Shown here: piece by piece, positions 51,757-60,621 of the stretch
How the letters are laid out: each line of letters begins with the position of its first letter
Numbering within the stretch: the stretch's first letter is position 1
Assembly (NCBI GenBank): GCA_964454265.1
Contig: CAYVXD010000004.1
Location: forward strand, 3,343 to 67,342
Source of the DNA: JAUWMI01 sp964454265
GTDB lineage: Bacteria; Sumerlaeota; Sumerlaeia; MWCT01; JAUWMI01
Reading direction: 5' to 3'
DNA: 64,000 bases
Translations under genes and position numbers: made by a program
Notes under the pieces: generated by a model
Database searches by the model: none
Seen by the model: only the letters and a program-made list of their open reading frames with translations
Told to the model about the DNA's origin: nothing

Positions 51757-51784
51757 TTGACACGACCTGTGTTCTCTATATTGA
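51757..51784 (+). promoter_or_regulatory. Promoter candidate upstream of the GT-C gene
   Basis: A perfect TTGACA (51757-51762) is followed after 16 bp by TATTGA (51779-51784) in a gap between divergent genes. The ATG at 51837 lies about 50 nt downstream of the -10. Confidence 0.4.
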
Positions 51785-51836
51785 ATAGCTAACACAGAGC
51801 GTCAGGTTGTGGTGATACTATTAGCGCGAGATTCAC

Positions 51837-53243
51837 ATGGTGACATATGCAGAGCTAAAGCGAGCATCAAGGGGTTTTCTCATTCCTCTTGGTCTCGCGG
51901 GAATCATTCACTGTTTTTATTTGGGTGGACTCCTGTTTGGCTACCTGAATCACTTGGCGTACGACACGCGCTACTTTTCGAATCCTGAAGCCCACTACTG
52001 GGCTCTTGGGCCGGATTTCTTTGTTCTCTACGAAGCGGGATGGGACTTTTTGCATGGACGGAATATGTATTTACGCGACGATGTGGACATGAGCCCTGAG
52101 GAGGCATTGGAGCGCGGGCTTCAACATGCTCCCTACTATGCAACATACCGCTATATTCCTTTCTATGGATTCACTTTAGGAGTGGTATTAAGTGTTTTCC
52201 CACCGTTCGTGGCATATTGGCTGTGGATTATAGTGAATGAAATCCTGCTGGGGATTAATATTCACATGACGCGCAGGTTGTGCCGTCGGCCCGAGCCCTT
52301 TGCACTCTGCATCGTCTTCTGGATCAGCCCGTTTCCCTTGTTTGTGGAGTATTTCATGGGTCAATATTCGCTTCTAATGGGTACATTGATCTTCTGGACT
52401 GCGGTTTTTCTGATTCGTGGGCGCAAGGTGGGAGCGAGCGTTTGCTGGATACTCTCCGTGCTGCTGAAATCATATACACTACTGATGGCGCCGCTCTTTT
52501 ACCGACTGAAGCGGCGTGTGGATATACTGATCTGTGTTGGGCTTGTAGCGGCGACCAGTATCCCGTATTTCCTAGTATTTCCCGAAGGTTTTGAGAAGTT
52601 CTATGAATATGGTTTGAAGGAGCGAGTAGGCGCAGGTACTGCGCAATTGTACATGGGGAGCCAGGGAGTCCAGATGGGGCTTCAGGCGCTGGCGAATCTG
52701 CTGCGTTTGCAGAGCGTTCAGTTTCCTCTGTTCTCCGTACAACTGTCGGTGGCCAAGCTGCTCATTGTCCTTTTTTCGCTATCTATTCTGGCGTTCTTGG
52801 TGATCATTACTTTTCGGCGGGACTACGATGTGCTCTCGCTTTATTGCCTTTGGGCCTTAACCTTTTTTCTTCTGTATCGTGATCTCTGGGAGCATCATTA
52901 CGTCATGCTCATTCCTGTGCTGGTACTTATGACTTCCACGGAGCGATTGCCACTGTGGATGGTAGTAACTGTGTTTGTACTCATTGGTACGCCGACGCTG
53001 TATCGGCTATTCAGCTCTCAGAGTGTAGTGCGGCTACTGCATCAGGTTAATGCATATGATTTGGTGCACACGCTTTATTTCTTGATCAAACCTGCTGGTG
53101 TTGGAATTCTGTTCGTGGGTATTGTTCAGCATGCCAGGACGAAGCCGTTTTTGATCTCTTCTGCGGACAGCCAGCTGATGCCGAAGAAGCCTGAGGACAC
53201 AATGAGGACGACGACACTTACTGCCAATCACATGCATAAGTAA
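51837..53243 (+). CDS. GT87/DUF2029-type polytopic membrane glycosyltransferase
   Basis: The 468-residue protein has about ten hydrophobic segments and the GT-C hallmark of acidic residues in a first external loop (DFFVLYEAGWDFLHGRNMYL). Other matches to the DUF2029 group are RYIPFYGFTLGVVLSVFPPF, MGQYSLLMGTLIFWTAVFLI, LKSYTLLMAPLFYRLKRRVD and a later RDLWEHHYVMLIPVLVLMTS. Such enzymes use polyprenyl-phosphate mannose or a similar donor on the outer face of the inner membrane. The DPM1-like GT2 at 4502-5182 could make such a donor (inference). Two PpiC-type chaperones follow 13 bp downstream. Confidence 0.82.
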   Translation: MVTYAELKRASRGFLIPLGLAGIIHCFYLGGLLFGYLNHLAYDTRYFSNPEAHYWALGPDFFVLYEAGWDFLHGRNMYLRDDVDMSPEEALERGLQHAPYYATYRYIPFYGFTLGVVLSVFPPFVAYWLWIIVNEILLGINIHMTRRLCRRPEPFALCIVFWISPFPLFVEYFMGQYSLLMGTLIFWTAVFLIRGRKVGASVCWILSVLLKSYTLLMAPLFYRLKRRVDILICVGLVAATSIPYFLVFPEGFEKFYEYGLKERVGAGTAQLYMGSQGVQMGLQALANLLRLQSVQFPLFSVQLSVAKLLIVLFSLSILAFLVIITFRRDYDVLSLYCLWALTFFLLYRDLWEHHYVMLIPVLVLMTSTERLPLWMVVTVFVLIGTPTLYRLFSSQSVVRLLHQVNAYDLVHTLYFLIKPAGVGILFVGIVQHARTKPFLISSADSQLMPKKPEDTMRTTTLTANHMHK

Positions 53244-53256
53244 GGAGTTTAGAGCG

Positions 53257-54189
53257 ATGAAATGGTGGATGCGAATTTTCCGACTGGGCATTGGAGCAAT
53301 ACTTTTTCTGGTGCTGAATGCGTGTTCGCTGGTGATCGGGCCGTCACAGCGGCACGCTGAAGACGAGGCGAATCGTGAGGCCCAGGCGCCATCACTTGCG
53401 TCACAGAGTGAAGAACCGAGAACTGAACGAGCGCGGGCCGAAGCTTTGGTGGCTGAAGTAAATGGCGAGAGAATTACGCGGACGGATTTTGAGCGTGCGT
53501 TTCAGGTGTTTCTAGACAAGCAAAGTGCAGAGGCAGATGAACAACTTTCGCGAAAGGCATTTCTGCATCAGATGATCATTGACACCTTGATTCTGCAATA
53601 TGCAAAAAAGCAAGGTGTGGAACGTGACCCTGACTATCAAAAGGCACTAAAGGAGAGCCAGCGCACGTTTCTCCTAGCCAACATCAAGCAACTACGCCAT
53701 TTCGACTCCAACCAGGTCTGCAAAGCAGAAAATGAACACTACTATGAAACCCATGCGGAGGGCTACTTCCAACCCGAGAAAATTCAGGTCCGCCATATTT
53801 TGACCAATACGTACGAGGAAGCCGCCGCTGCACTTCAGCGTATCAAGAACAGCGAGGATTTTCGTGAGGTTGCGCGCAAGATTTCAATTCATGCTTCGCG
53901 GACTCAAGGCGGAGAGCTTCCGCCCTTTTCTCGCGGGACGTACAATAAGCCATTCGAAGATGCGGCGTTCGCTCTGCATGTTGGTGAATTAAGCGGAATT
54001 ATCAAAACCGAATTGGGATACCATATTATTGAGAAAACCGGGGAGGCGCCAAGGCAACTCCGACCGCTTAGCGAAGTGCGGAGCCAAATCTCGTCCCATC
54101 TTTTTGAACAGAAAAAGCAGCAGATGCTTCAGGAATTCTTGGAGACCTTACGAAGCCAGGCACGAATTCGTATCATGTACACGCCATAG
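53257..54189 (+). CDS. SurA/PpiC-type peptidyl-prolyl isomerase, predicted lipoprotein
   Basis: The 310-residue protein begins with a signal peptide and a lipobox, L-N-A-C, with lipidated Cys23. A SurA_N-like helical part follows (ALVAEVNGERITRTDFERAF; FLHQMIIDTLILQYAKKQGV), then one parvulin domain at about residues 170-265 (IQVRHILTNTYEEAAAALQR; GGELPPFSRGTYNKPFEDAA; IIKTELGYHIIEKTGE). It should fold or carry outer-membrane proteins in the periplasm. It is first of the order PPIase-PPIase-pdxA-rsmA. Confidence 0.9.
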   Translation: MKWWMRIFRLGIGAILFLVLNACSLVIGPSQRHAEDEANREAQAPSLASQSEEPRTERARAEALVAEVNGERITRTDFERAFQVFLDKQSAEADEQLSRKAFLHQMIIDTLILQYAKKQGVERDPDYQKALKESQRTFLLANIKQLRHFDSNQVCKAENEHYYETHAEGYFQPEKIQVRHILTNTYEEAAAALQRIKNSEDFREVARKISIHASRTQGGELPPFSRGTYNKPFEDAAFALHVGELSGIIKTELGYHIIEKTGEAPRQLRPLSEVRSQISSHLFEQKKQQMLQEFLETLRSQARIRIMYTP

Positions 54190-54236
54190 GATCGGCACCT
54201 GAATTGAATTTTCTCCTACGAAAGGAGTCGGATGGG

Positions 54237-55184
54237 ATGCTGTGTGAGCGGGTGCTAGGAGTGAGCGGGGCAGTAGTTTGTCTGATGCTTGCAGCTGTGG
54301 GACTGGTATGGGCTGGCGAGGTCGAACATATCGTTGCAATGGCAAATGGACAGGCGATCACTTCGAGCGAACTGGATCAGGAGATTGTATATAGGCAAAT
54401 CTGCGATCCAATTCTTGCCTTTCCTCCCACTCGTCAGGAAAAGAAATTGATCCTGGAGCGGTTAATTGACCGGATGCTTTTATTGCAGGAAGCTGAGGCG
54501 CAGAAGATCAGCGCTGAACAGGAGGCCATTAAGAAAACAGTGGGTAACTTTCTTCGTGACATTCAGCGCGAATATCCCTCGCGTGAGGCGTTTGAACAGG
54601 AGTTGGAATCTCTTGGCATTGAGATCGGACAGTTACGAGAGGCGTTACGGACTCTAGAGACCGAACGGGCTCAGATAGACCAGCTCGTCGCGCGACAAGT
54701 GGTTGTCACAGAGCAGGAGGTCGAGGCTTACAAGTCTGAATTGCGCCAGGCCAGGCAACCGACTGTCAGTTATCATCTGGCTCACATCCTGCTACGGTGT
54801 CCCCCAACTGCCTCTAAGGAGGAAATCGAAGCCACTGAGCAGCGGGCGCTTGAACTTCTTATCGAGCTGCAGCAGGGAGCACCATTTGAAACGGTCGCCC
54901 AGCAAGTGTCTGAAGATGCTTCAACCAAGGCTCTTGGTGGAGACATGGGTTACGTGGATGCCGGCGCGTTTGATCCTGTTCTGGAAAAGGCAGTCGCAGG
55001 GCTGGAGGTTGGGGCGCTGAGCTCGCCGGTGCGCAACGCAGCCGGGTTTCATATTCTCAAACTGCTGGACAAACGAACTGCCCGGGATTTTCTTTATTCA
55101 CGGCGCTTTGTGGAAGCTCAGGACATGCTGATCAAGAGATTGCGGGCGAAAGCTGATATTCAGATTTTTGAGCAATTTCTCTGA
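54237..55184 (+). CDS. SurA-like periplasmic chaperone / peptidyl-prolyl isomerase
   Basis: I place the start at the ATG at 54237 (GGAG 11 nt upstream) rather than an upstream TTG, giving 315 residues. A signal peptide runs to about residue 25 (LMLAAVGLVWAGE). The N-terminal chaperone part includes NGQAITSSELDQEIVYRQIC and LIDRMLLLQEAEAQKI. The single parvulin domain shows VSYHLAHILLRCPPTASKEE, GGDMGYVDAGAFDPVLEKAV and VRNAAGFHILKLLDK. Position ahead of pdxA and rsmA matches surA in the conserved lptD-surA-pdxA-ksgA order, so I regard it as the surA equivalent; lptD is not adjacent. Confidence 0.9.
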   Translation: MLCERVLGVSGAVVCLMLAAVGLVWAGEVEHIVAMANGQAITSSELDQEIVYRQICDPILAFPPTRQEKKLILERLIDRMLLLQEAEAQKISAEQEAIKKTVGNFLRDIQREYPSREAFEQELESLGIEIGQLREALRTLETERAQIDQLVARQVVVTEQEVEAYKSELRQARQPTVSYHLAHILLRCPPTASKEEIEATEQRALELLIELQQGAPFETVAQQVSEDASTKALGGDMGYVDAGAFDPVLEKAVAGLEVGALSSPVRNAAGFHILKLLDKRTARDFLYSRRFVEAQDMLIKRLRAKADIQIFEQFL

Positions 55185-55218
55185 AGGCAAACAGTCTGGA
55201 GCACCGGCAGGGGGAATA

Positions 55219-56286
55219 ATGCAGAGAACGAGTTTTAATGCGAAAGAAGAAACACAGCGTACCCCACGCCGTATTCGCCTTGGCGTTACGATGGGTGATC
55301 CGGGCGGCATTGGGCCGGAAATTATCCTCAAGGCGTTTCAGGCATCGGATCTGTATGTGGAATGCGATCCAGTGGTTATTGGGTATGAGCGTGTAATGGA
55401 GCATTATCGTACCCTGCTTAATGTGCCGATGCGGCTTAATGTGATCGAGACACCTAGTGAGTGTGTTCGGCAAAGGGAGCTCATGAATATTATCGAGCCC
55501 CGGGCTGAGTCACTTGCAGGCGTCGCAGTTGTTCCAGGCGAGACGAATGTGCACTATGGACAGATTGTCTTTCACTGTATTGAGCATGCGGTTCGCCTGG
55601 CCATGCAGCGCAAGATTGATGCAATCTGCACCGCTCCCATCAGTAAGGAGACGCTCCATCAGGCAGGCTATCTTTATCCCGGGCACACAGAGATCCTGGC
55701 CACGCTTAGCCGAGTCAAGCGCTACGCCATGATGATGGAGGGAGGCGGTCTGAGAGTGGTTTTGGCGACCATCCACATCCCTCTTCGCGAGGTTGCGTTG
55801 CGAATCCAACGCGCAAAGATTCTTGCGCTTATTCAGCTAACAGCGAAATTCATGAGGTATTTCGATGTTCCGCATCCGCGTATTGGGGTCGCGGCCCTGA
55901 ATCCCCACGCAGGCGAAAAGGGGTTATTTGGCAAGGAGGATGCTCAGGAAATTCATCCGGCAGTTGTCAGCGCCCAGAAGAAAGGCATTACGATTTCAGG
56001 CCCCCATCCGGCTGATACGCTGTTTTATCAGATGCTGCAAGGAAAGTTCGACGTGCTGATAGCGATGTATCACGATCAGGCGCTGATCCCCGTAAAGACG
56101 CTGGACTTTTCGCGCGGCGTGAACATTACGATGGGCCTCCCTTTTATTCGAACATCAGTAGATCATGGAACCGCATTTGACATTGCAGGCCGAGGTGTGG
56201 CTGACCCGACCAGCCTGGTTGAGGCCATGAAAACTGCAATCCGCTTGGCCAGAACCAAGCAGAAGGTTGACACGTCAAATGGCTAG
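55219..56286 (+). CDS. pdxA: 4-hydroxythreonine-4-phosphate dehydrogenase
   Basis: PdxA oxidises 4-phosphohydroxy-threonine in DXP-independent-ligation pyridoxal phosphate synthesis. From the ATG at 55219 (AGGGGGA upstream) the protein has 355 residues: GVTMGDPGGIGPEIILKAF, AICTAPISKETLHQAGY, the metal-ligand histidine in YPGHTEILATL, ALNPHAGEKGLFG, and MYHDQALIPVKTLDFSRGVN. Its first codons follow the upstream chaperone by 34 bp. pdxJ is not in the window. Confidence 0.96.
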   Translation: MQRTSFNAKEETQRTPRRIRLGVTMGDPGGIGPEIILKAFQASDLYVECDPVVIGYERVMEHYRTLLNVPMRLNVIETPSECVRQRELMNIIEPRAESLAGVAVVPGETNVHYGQIVFHCIEHAVRLAMQRKIDAICTAPISKETLHQAGYLYPGHTEILATLSRVKRYAMMMEGGGLRVVLATIHIPLREVALRIQRAKILALIQLTAKFMRYFDVPHPRIGVAALNPHAGEKGLFGKEDAQEIHPAVVSAQKKGITISGPHPADTLFYQMLQGKFDVLIAMYHDQALIPVKTLDFSRGVNITMGLPFIRTSVDHGTAFDIAGRGVADPTSLVEAMKTAIRLARTKQKVDTSNG

Positions 56287-57172
56287 TGCGCAGGAAGTAA
56301 GACTACCGCCATTGCGAACGCTGAGGGCACGCTATGGACTTATTCTGCGCAAAGGATTGGGTCAGTACCTTCTGTGCAATGAGCGCATCCTGCGGCGCAT
56401 CGCACAATGCTGCGAGCTTACGCCCGAGAGCATTGTCATTGAGATCGGTGCTGGGTTTGGCCATCTTACGTGCCAGCTTGCCCGGCAGGCCTACCGCGTC
56501 CTGGCAATTGAATATGATGACCGCTTTCGGCCAATCCACGAACGGTATCTTGCTGCTAATTCGAACATTAAGGTTCTCTACGCTGATTTTCTTCGCCTTG
56601 ATCTTCAGCAACTGGTGAGAGAGATCGGCTGCAAGAAGCCGGTCGTTGTTGGAAACATTCCGTATCGCATTACGTCCAGAATAGTGCTGAAGTGTCTGAG
56701 TGAACTGCCGACTTTCGCCAAAATGGTCCTTACGATGCAGAAAGAAGTTGCCGAGCGAATTGTCGCTCTCCCTGGCAAAAAAACATTTGGCAGCCTGACT
56801 GTAAAGGTACAGTTTTTTAGCAAGCCGCGCCTGGAGTTTCTAATCGGACGGGAAAATTTCTTGCCTTCACCGAAAGTAGATTCAGCCACAGTGAGCTTTG
56901 TTCCAGTGGAAAGAAGAAAGTTGCCTTGCAACGGAGATTGGAGAGATTTCTTTGAGTTTATTGAGGTTATCTGCCGACATCGAAGGAAAAGCTTGAAGAC
57001 TATTCTTCGAATGTCTGGTCTGTGCGGCGTATCAAAAGCCAATATTCAATGTCTACTTGATCAAGTTCATATCGAGTCTAATTTGCGGCCTGAGTCACTG
57101 AGTCTGGAGAACTATATTGCCCTATATGAGGCGATACAGCAACGGCGCCAGGAATCGCTTGAAAGCCGTTAG
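56279..57172 (+). CDS. rsmA: 16S rRNA (adenine1518/1519-N6)-dimethyltransferase RsmA (KsgA)
   Basis: The ATG at 56279 overlaps the pdxA stop codon and gives 297 residues. It begins LRARYGLILRKGLGQYLLCN (a variant of the K-x-x-G-Q-x-F-L start), then the SAM motif VIEIGAGFGHLTCQLARQA, AIEYDDRFRPI, and the catalytic NIPYRIT (N-L/I-P-Y). LTMQKEVAERIVALPGKKTF and SPKVDSATVSFVPVERR follow. It dimethylates two adenosines of helix 45 and acts as a 30S assembly checkpoint. Confidence 0.96.
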   Translation: MASAQEVRLPPLRTLRARYGLILRKGLGQYLLCNERILRRIAQCCELTPESIVIEIGAGFGHLTCQLARQAYRVLAIEYDDRFRPIHERYLAANSNIKVLYADFLRLDLQQLVREIGCKKPVVVGNIPYRITSRIVLKCLSELPTFAKMVLTMQKEVAERIVALPGKKTFGSLTVKVQFFSKPRLEFLIGRENFLPSPKVDSATVSFVPVERRKLPCNGDWRDFFEFIEVICRHRRKSLKTILRMSGLCGVSKANIQCLLDQVHIESNLRPESLSLENYIALYEAIQQRRQESLESR

Positions 57173-57228
57173 GTTTTGGGGCTGAGCGAGTCTGTTAAGA
57201 ATAGCCAAGGGTGAGGAATAAAAAATAC

Positions 57229-57256
57229 TTGATTTTTCCTTTTCCAAAGTTATTGT
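57229..57256 (+). promoter_or_regulatory. Promoter candidate for the HU gene
   Basis: TTGATT (57229-57234) and TATTGT (57251-57256) are 16 bp apart in an AT-rich stretch, 40 bp upstream of the ATG at 57296. A strong GGAGGGAGGA ribosome-binding site precedes the start. Confidence 0.45.
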
Positions 57257-57295
57257 ATACAAGTTAGTTAGATTGCTGCATGGAGGGAGGAACCT

Positions 57296-57571
57296 ATGAT
57301 AAAGGCGGACATTGTGAAAAGCGTCGGCGAGGCCTTGAACATGAAAGATAAGGAAGCATTAGCCGTTGTGGATGCCATTGTTGAAAGTATGAAAGAAGTC
57401 ATCATCCGTGATAAACGGCTGGAAGTGCGTGATTTTGGCGTTTTTCAAGTTAAGGAGCGTAAGCAGCGAATTGGCAGGAATCCCAAGAACAAGAAAGAAT
57501 ATCCAATTCCACCAAGGAAAGTTGTTACCTTTAAGTCAGGCAAGGAAGTTAAAAATCTTTCGCGTTCATAG
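57296..57571 (+). CDS. HU-family DNA-binding protein
   Basis: The 91-residue protein has the HU/IHF layout: an N-terminal helical dimer part (IKADIVKSVGEALNMKDKEA), the RDFGVFQVKERKQRIGRNPK beta-arm with the conserved proline, and a C-terminal VVTFKSGKEVKN helix start. It bends and compacts DNA as a dimer. It has its own promoter and a strong ribosome-binding site. Its last 23 bp overlap the 3' end of the convergent mrdA gene. Confidence 0.95.
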   Translation: MIKADIVKSVGEALNMKDKEALAVVDAIVESMKEVIIRDKRLEVRDFGVFQVKERKQRIGRNPKNKKEYPIPPRKVVTFKSGKEVKNLSRS

Positions 57572-59375
57572 CCACAGCGGACTGAGGTTTCACTGCTGTG
57601 GACGAGCTTATGACCTTCGGTGTATCCTCCTGAGGCTTCTCCTTCCAGTTTGTAAAATAGTACGCAATAATATTCTTAGCAAGCGGGGCTGCTACGGCTC
57701 CGCCATGCCCACCTTTCTCAACGAGTACCAGGACTGCAATCTTTGGGTCGTCATAGGGCGCAAAGCCCACGAACCACGCATCTGTAGCCTCTAGGTCACG
57801 CTGGGCTGTTCCGGTTTTCCCCGCCACTTTCCAGTCGCGGAGAAACCCCGCCTTGTAGGCAGTTCCCCCTTCTTCGTTCACTGCTGCCACGAGCCCTTCC
57901 ATTATAGTGCTGCGAGCCGAGTTGCTCAGGTGAATCTCGTGATACTTGGGATCGGTGAGGATCATAACCTCGCCGCCATGTGATTCAATGCGATCCAGGA
58001 GATGGGGAGTCCAGAGCCGTCCGCCATTGGCAAACGCGCAGTAGGCATTGAGAATCTGAAGAGGAGTTGCGGCAATGCGGCCTTGACCAATACCCAACAG
58101 AATCACCTCGCCTGGGGGCAATCCGGCGGCCAGATTCAAGGGCAGATACCCCCTCACTTCTCCAGACAGGTCAATACCAGTCAGGCTGCCAAGGCCCAGC
58201 TGGAACGCACAATCAACCAGGCGCTTTGCACCAACTGCCTCAGCCAGTTGGTAAAAATATATGTTGCAGGAATATTTAATAGCCTCCTGCATATTCACCC
58301 AGCCGTGTCCACTGGGCAGAAAGCAGGTGAACGGCTTATTCCACTGGGGCAGATAGAACTTGCCATTGCAATAGAATTTCTTCTCGCGGCTGATCCCAGC
58401 GCGGAGCGCAGCCAGACAGGTGATCAGTTTGAACGTTGAGCCTGGGGGGTAATGTTCCTGGATCGCCTTATTCAGAAAACAGCTCCCCTCTTTGGAAAAC
58501 GATCCGGGGTCATTTGGGTCAAAACCCGGAGTACTGACCATAGCCAGAATCGCTCCATTAGACGGATCCATTACAATAATTACGCCGGAACGACCTTGTA
58601 ATTGCCGATACGTATACTCTTGGAGCTTGAGATCCAGGGTCAGAAAGACGTTGTTGCCGGACTCGGGGGGGTGGCTGACATAGGCATCCCGTTTTCGTCC
58701 GCGGGCGTCTCGCCGCACAATTTCCTCGCCAGCGTGTCCCAGCAAACTCGATTCATAAATCCGCTCGATATTGACAATGCCGACAAAATCTTTGGGATCG
58801 TAGTTCTGGTCAAGAAACTGAGAGACAAGCGATTCGGGAATCATGCCCATGTGTCCTGAGATATGACAGGTCGCTGGCCCAGCAGGATAGTAACGCTTGA
58901 AACCCTCCTCAACGATCAGTCCGGGTAAATTATACTGTTCCTCCAGTATGGGAGTGATCTCTGCCAGAGAAAGATTCTTCGCCAGAAGCACCTTCTGCCA
59001 TTTTGAGTTTAAACGTCTCAGGCGATCTTCTAAGCTGATAACATCGCGGTTCAAGAGTGCCGACAGCCGGGTAAGAGTCTCATGAATCGTTTGCAGCTCT
59101 AGCTTGAAAGGGCTCACGTATACGGAGAACGTGACGCGACTGACTGCAATGGTCAGATGATTCCGATCAAAAATGGTTCCTCGCGGTGCCTCAAGCCGTT
59201 GCGGAACCAGAAAATTATTCTCAGAAAGTTCACGGTAATATTTGCCCTGGATCAGGGTTATTGGAAAGAGGCGCAGGGCAAGTACCACGAAGCTCGCTGC
59301 TAACAGGAGGATTAGTATTTTGAAGCGTCGATGTAAGAACTGATATTCACTTGGCTTGGTCTTTTCTTTCAGCAT
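57549..59375 (-). CDS. mrdA: Penicillin-binding protein 2 (peptidoglycan D,D-transpeptidase)
   Basis: The 608-residue elongasome transpeptidase has an N-terminal cytoplasmic tail and one membrane helix (FKILILLLAASFVVLALRLF), then the pedestal region (LVPQRLEAPRGTIFDRNHLT with the R-G-x-I-x-D-R motif), a dimerisation domain and the transpeptidase domain. Catalytic motifs are S-T-F-K in YPPGSTFKLITCLAALRAG, S-C-N in KYSCNIYFYQLAE, and K-T-G in VAGKTGTAQRDLEATDAWFV. It cross-links lateral-wall peptidoglycan with RodA and MreBCD, none of which are adjacent. Confidence 0.95.
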   Translation of the reverse strand: MLKEKTKPSEYQFLHRRFKILILLLAASFVVLALRLFPITLIQGKYYRELSENNFLVPQRLEAPRGTIFDRNHLTIAVSRVTFSVYVSPFKLELQTIHETLTRLSALLNRDVISLEDRLRRLNSKWQKVLLAKNLSLAEITPILEEQYNLPGLIVEEGFKRYYPAGPATCHISGHMGMIPESLVSQFLDQNYDPKDFVGIVNIERIYESSLLGHAGEEIVRRDARGRKRDAYVSHPPESGNNVFLTLDLKLQEYTYRQLQGRSGVIIVMDPSNGAILAMVSTPGFDPNDPGSFSKEGSCFLNKAIQEHYPPGSTFKLITCLAALRAGISREKKFYCNGKFYLPQWNKPFTCFLPSGHGWVNMQEAIKYSCNIYFYQLAEAVGAKRLVDCAFQLGLGSLTGIDLSGEVRGYLPLNLAAGLPPGEVILLGIGQGRIAATPLQILNAYCAFANGGRLWTPHLLDRIESHGGEVMILTDPKYHEIHLSNSARSTIMEGLVAAVNEEGGTAYKAGFLRDWKVAGKTGTAQRDLEATDAWFVGFAPYDDPKIAVLVLVEKGGHGGAVAAPLAKNIIAYYFTNWKEKPQEDTPKVISSSTAVKPQSAVAMNAKDF

Positions 59376-59462
59376 GAAGGAACAACTTTAGGAAAGTGGC
59401 GTTGGCGAACTGCCGCCCGGTGGCGAGACAAGCGAAGGCACACGACATGCCCACTCTGGGGG

Positions 59463-60191
59463 CTACTCTTTTCCCTCCTTTTCCCCAGGCTCTTTTGGGC
59501 TGGTTGGCCCTTCGAAAATCAAACCGTTGATTTCGTACAGGATTACTGCCCAAAGGCCCCACCCGAGCAGGGTGTAAAGAAAGATATCGAACGCGCTGAG
59601 CTTAGCAAGCCTGTTCTGGATATCGGGATTCGTGAAGAGGACATATATAATGATCGCAAGAGGTAAAAAGCAGAATATTGGAAAGGCCGTATAGTGCACC
59701 AACCGATACAGCATGGATTGCGGTCGAACTACCGCAACAGCTGCCTCACCTTTTTCTGGAGGATATTGCTTCAAGGCCTCTTCAATATCACTGGTGCTGG
59801 CGATCGCTGGTTTGATGCGCATACCTACCAGTGTCTTGAGATTATCAAGAAGAACGAGGTCCGAGGGGTCTTCCATTGCGACAACCAGTCCGTCGCGTTC
59901 CATGCGAATAGGAACCAAATGGTGTTTCGTGGCAATGTGCCGTGGGATCAAGGTGAGCGTCAACGGTGCGATTTCCATGCCGGCGAGGGAGACGAGATCG
60001 TAGCCAAGTTGTCGTTTTAAGAAGCCCATTTTTACACTTTCTGTAATCACACCCATCTCCACCAGAATTCGTCCCAAGGGCATATCACTTTCACGCTGCT
60101 TTTTCAGGGCTTCGTCGAGTTGCGCATTGTTGATAATCCCCTCGCGAAGCAAGATTTCTCCCACACTTCCGGCCACTCTGTTTGGGGTCAT
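59463..60191 (-). CDS. MshEN-domain membrane protein without ATPase domain
   Basis: The 242-residue protein has an MshEN domain like the N-terminus of PilB/GspE. Motif one spans residues 10-32 (V-G-x2-L-x3-G-x6-L-x3-L-x2-Q), a 5-residue linker follows, and motif two spans residues 39-61 (L-G-x2-L-x3-G...L-x2-Q), the spacing known for cyclic-di-GMP-binding MshEN domains. GspE-type sequence continues to about residue 145 (VAMEDPSDLVLLDNLKTLVG). Instead of a Walker ATPase there are two membrane helices (FCFLPLAIIIYVLF and FLYTLLGWGLWAVILYEI). It could be a membrane cyclic-di-GMP receptor acting on the envelope. It lies 87 bp upstream of mrdA on the same strand. Confidence 0.85.
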   Translation of the reverse strand: MTPNRVAGSVGEILLREGIINNAQLDEALKKQRESDMPLGRILVEMGVITESVKMGFLKRQLGYDLVSLAGMEIAPLTLTLIPRHIATKHHLVPIRMERDGLVVAMEDPSDLVLLDNLKTLVGMRIKPAIASTSDIEEALKQYPPEKGEAAVAVVRPQSMLYRLVHYTAFPIFCFLPLAIIIYVLFTNPDIQNRLAKLSAFDIFLYTLLGWGLWAVILYEINGLIFEGPTSPKEPGEKEGKE

Positions 60192-60395
60192 CTTTGTTTC
60201 CTCTTAATCTGGATAACAGCGTTCTCCATCGCAAGCACAGAAACGATTCTGAAAAGGTTTTCTCCTTTTATAGAAGGAAAACAGGACGAAAAATTAACAT
60301 TGCAACTGAGGCATGTCAAGCAGAAACATAGTGGTAACTTTAGCTAAATTAAAGGTGTAAGATAAAGTAACGGAAAATTTATTGTCATATACGCA

Positions 60396-60412
60396 CTGCC
60401 AGCATCTGGCAG
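60396..60412. promoter_or_regulatory. Palindrome CTGCCAG-CAT-CTGGCAG, possible operator
   Basis: A perfect 7-bp inverted repeat with a 3-nt centre lies 57 bp upstream of the predicted -35 of the transketolase promoter. Its position fits an activator or regulator site, but a small hairpin is equally possible. Confidence 0.35.
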
Positions 60413-60468
60413 CATTGACGCTGCAACGTATGCCATGGTGGCGTCATTTTTGCCTGGCATTAATCTCC

Positions 60469-60496
60469 TTGACAGCGGCTGTATTTATTCCATAAT
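60469..60496 (+). promoter_or_regulatory. Sigma70-type promoter for the transketolase genes
   Basis: A perfect TTGACA (60469-60474) and CATAAT (60491-60496, five of six matches) are separated by 16 bp. The predicted leader to the ATG at 60622 is about 120 nt. Confidence 0.6.
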
Positions 60497-60621
60497 TTAC
60501 CAGCATTTCTAGCGGAGCGTAGCTTGCACGATAGGTTCTCCCCTTTTCATTTGTGGGGCGAAGTTGAAGCCAGATGTTAAACATAAGGAGCTGAGCGAAT
60601 TCAAGAAAAGCAGACACTAAC

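Larger units (their letters stand above)
60192..60621. other. Divergent regulatory gap, 430 bp
   Basis: The gap between the MshEN gene (minus) and transketolase (plus) contains no gene. It holds a CTGCCAG-CAT-CTGGCAG palindrome (60396-60412) and a good sigma70-type promoter (60469-60496) facing the transketolase genes. Confidence 0.6.
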
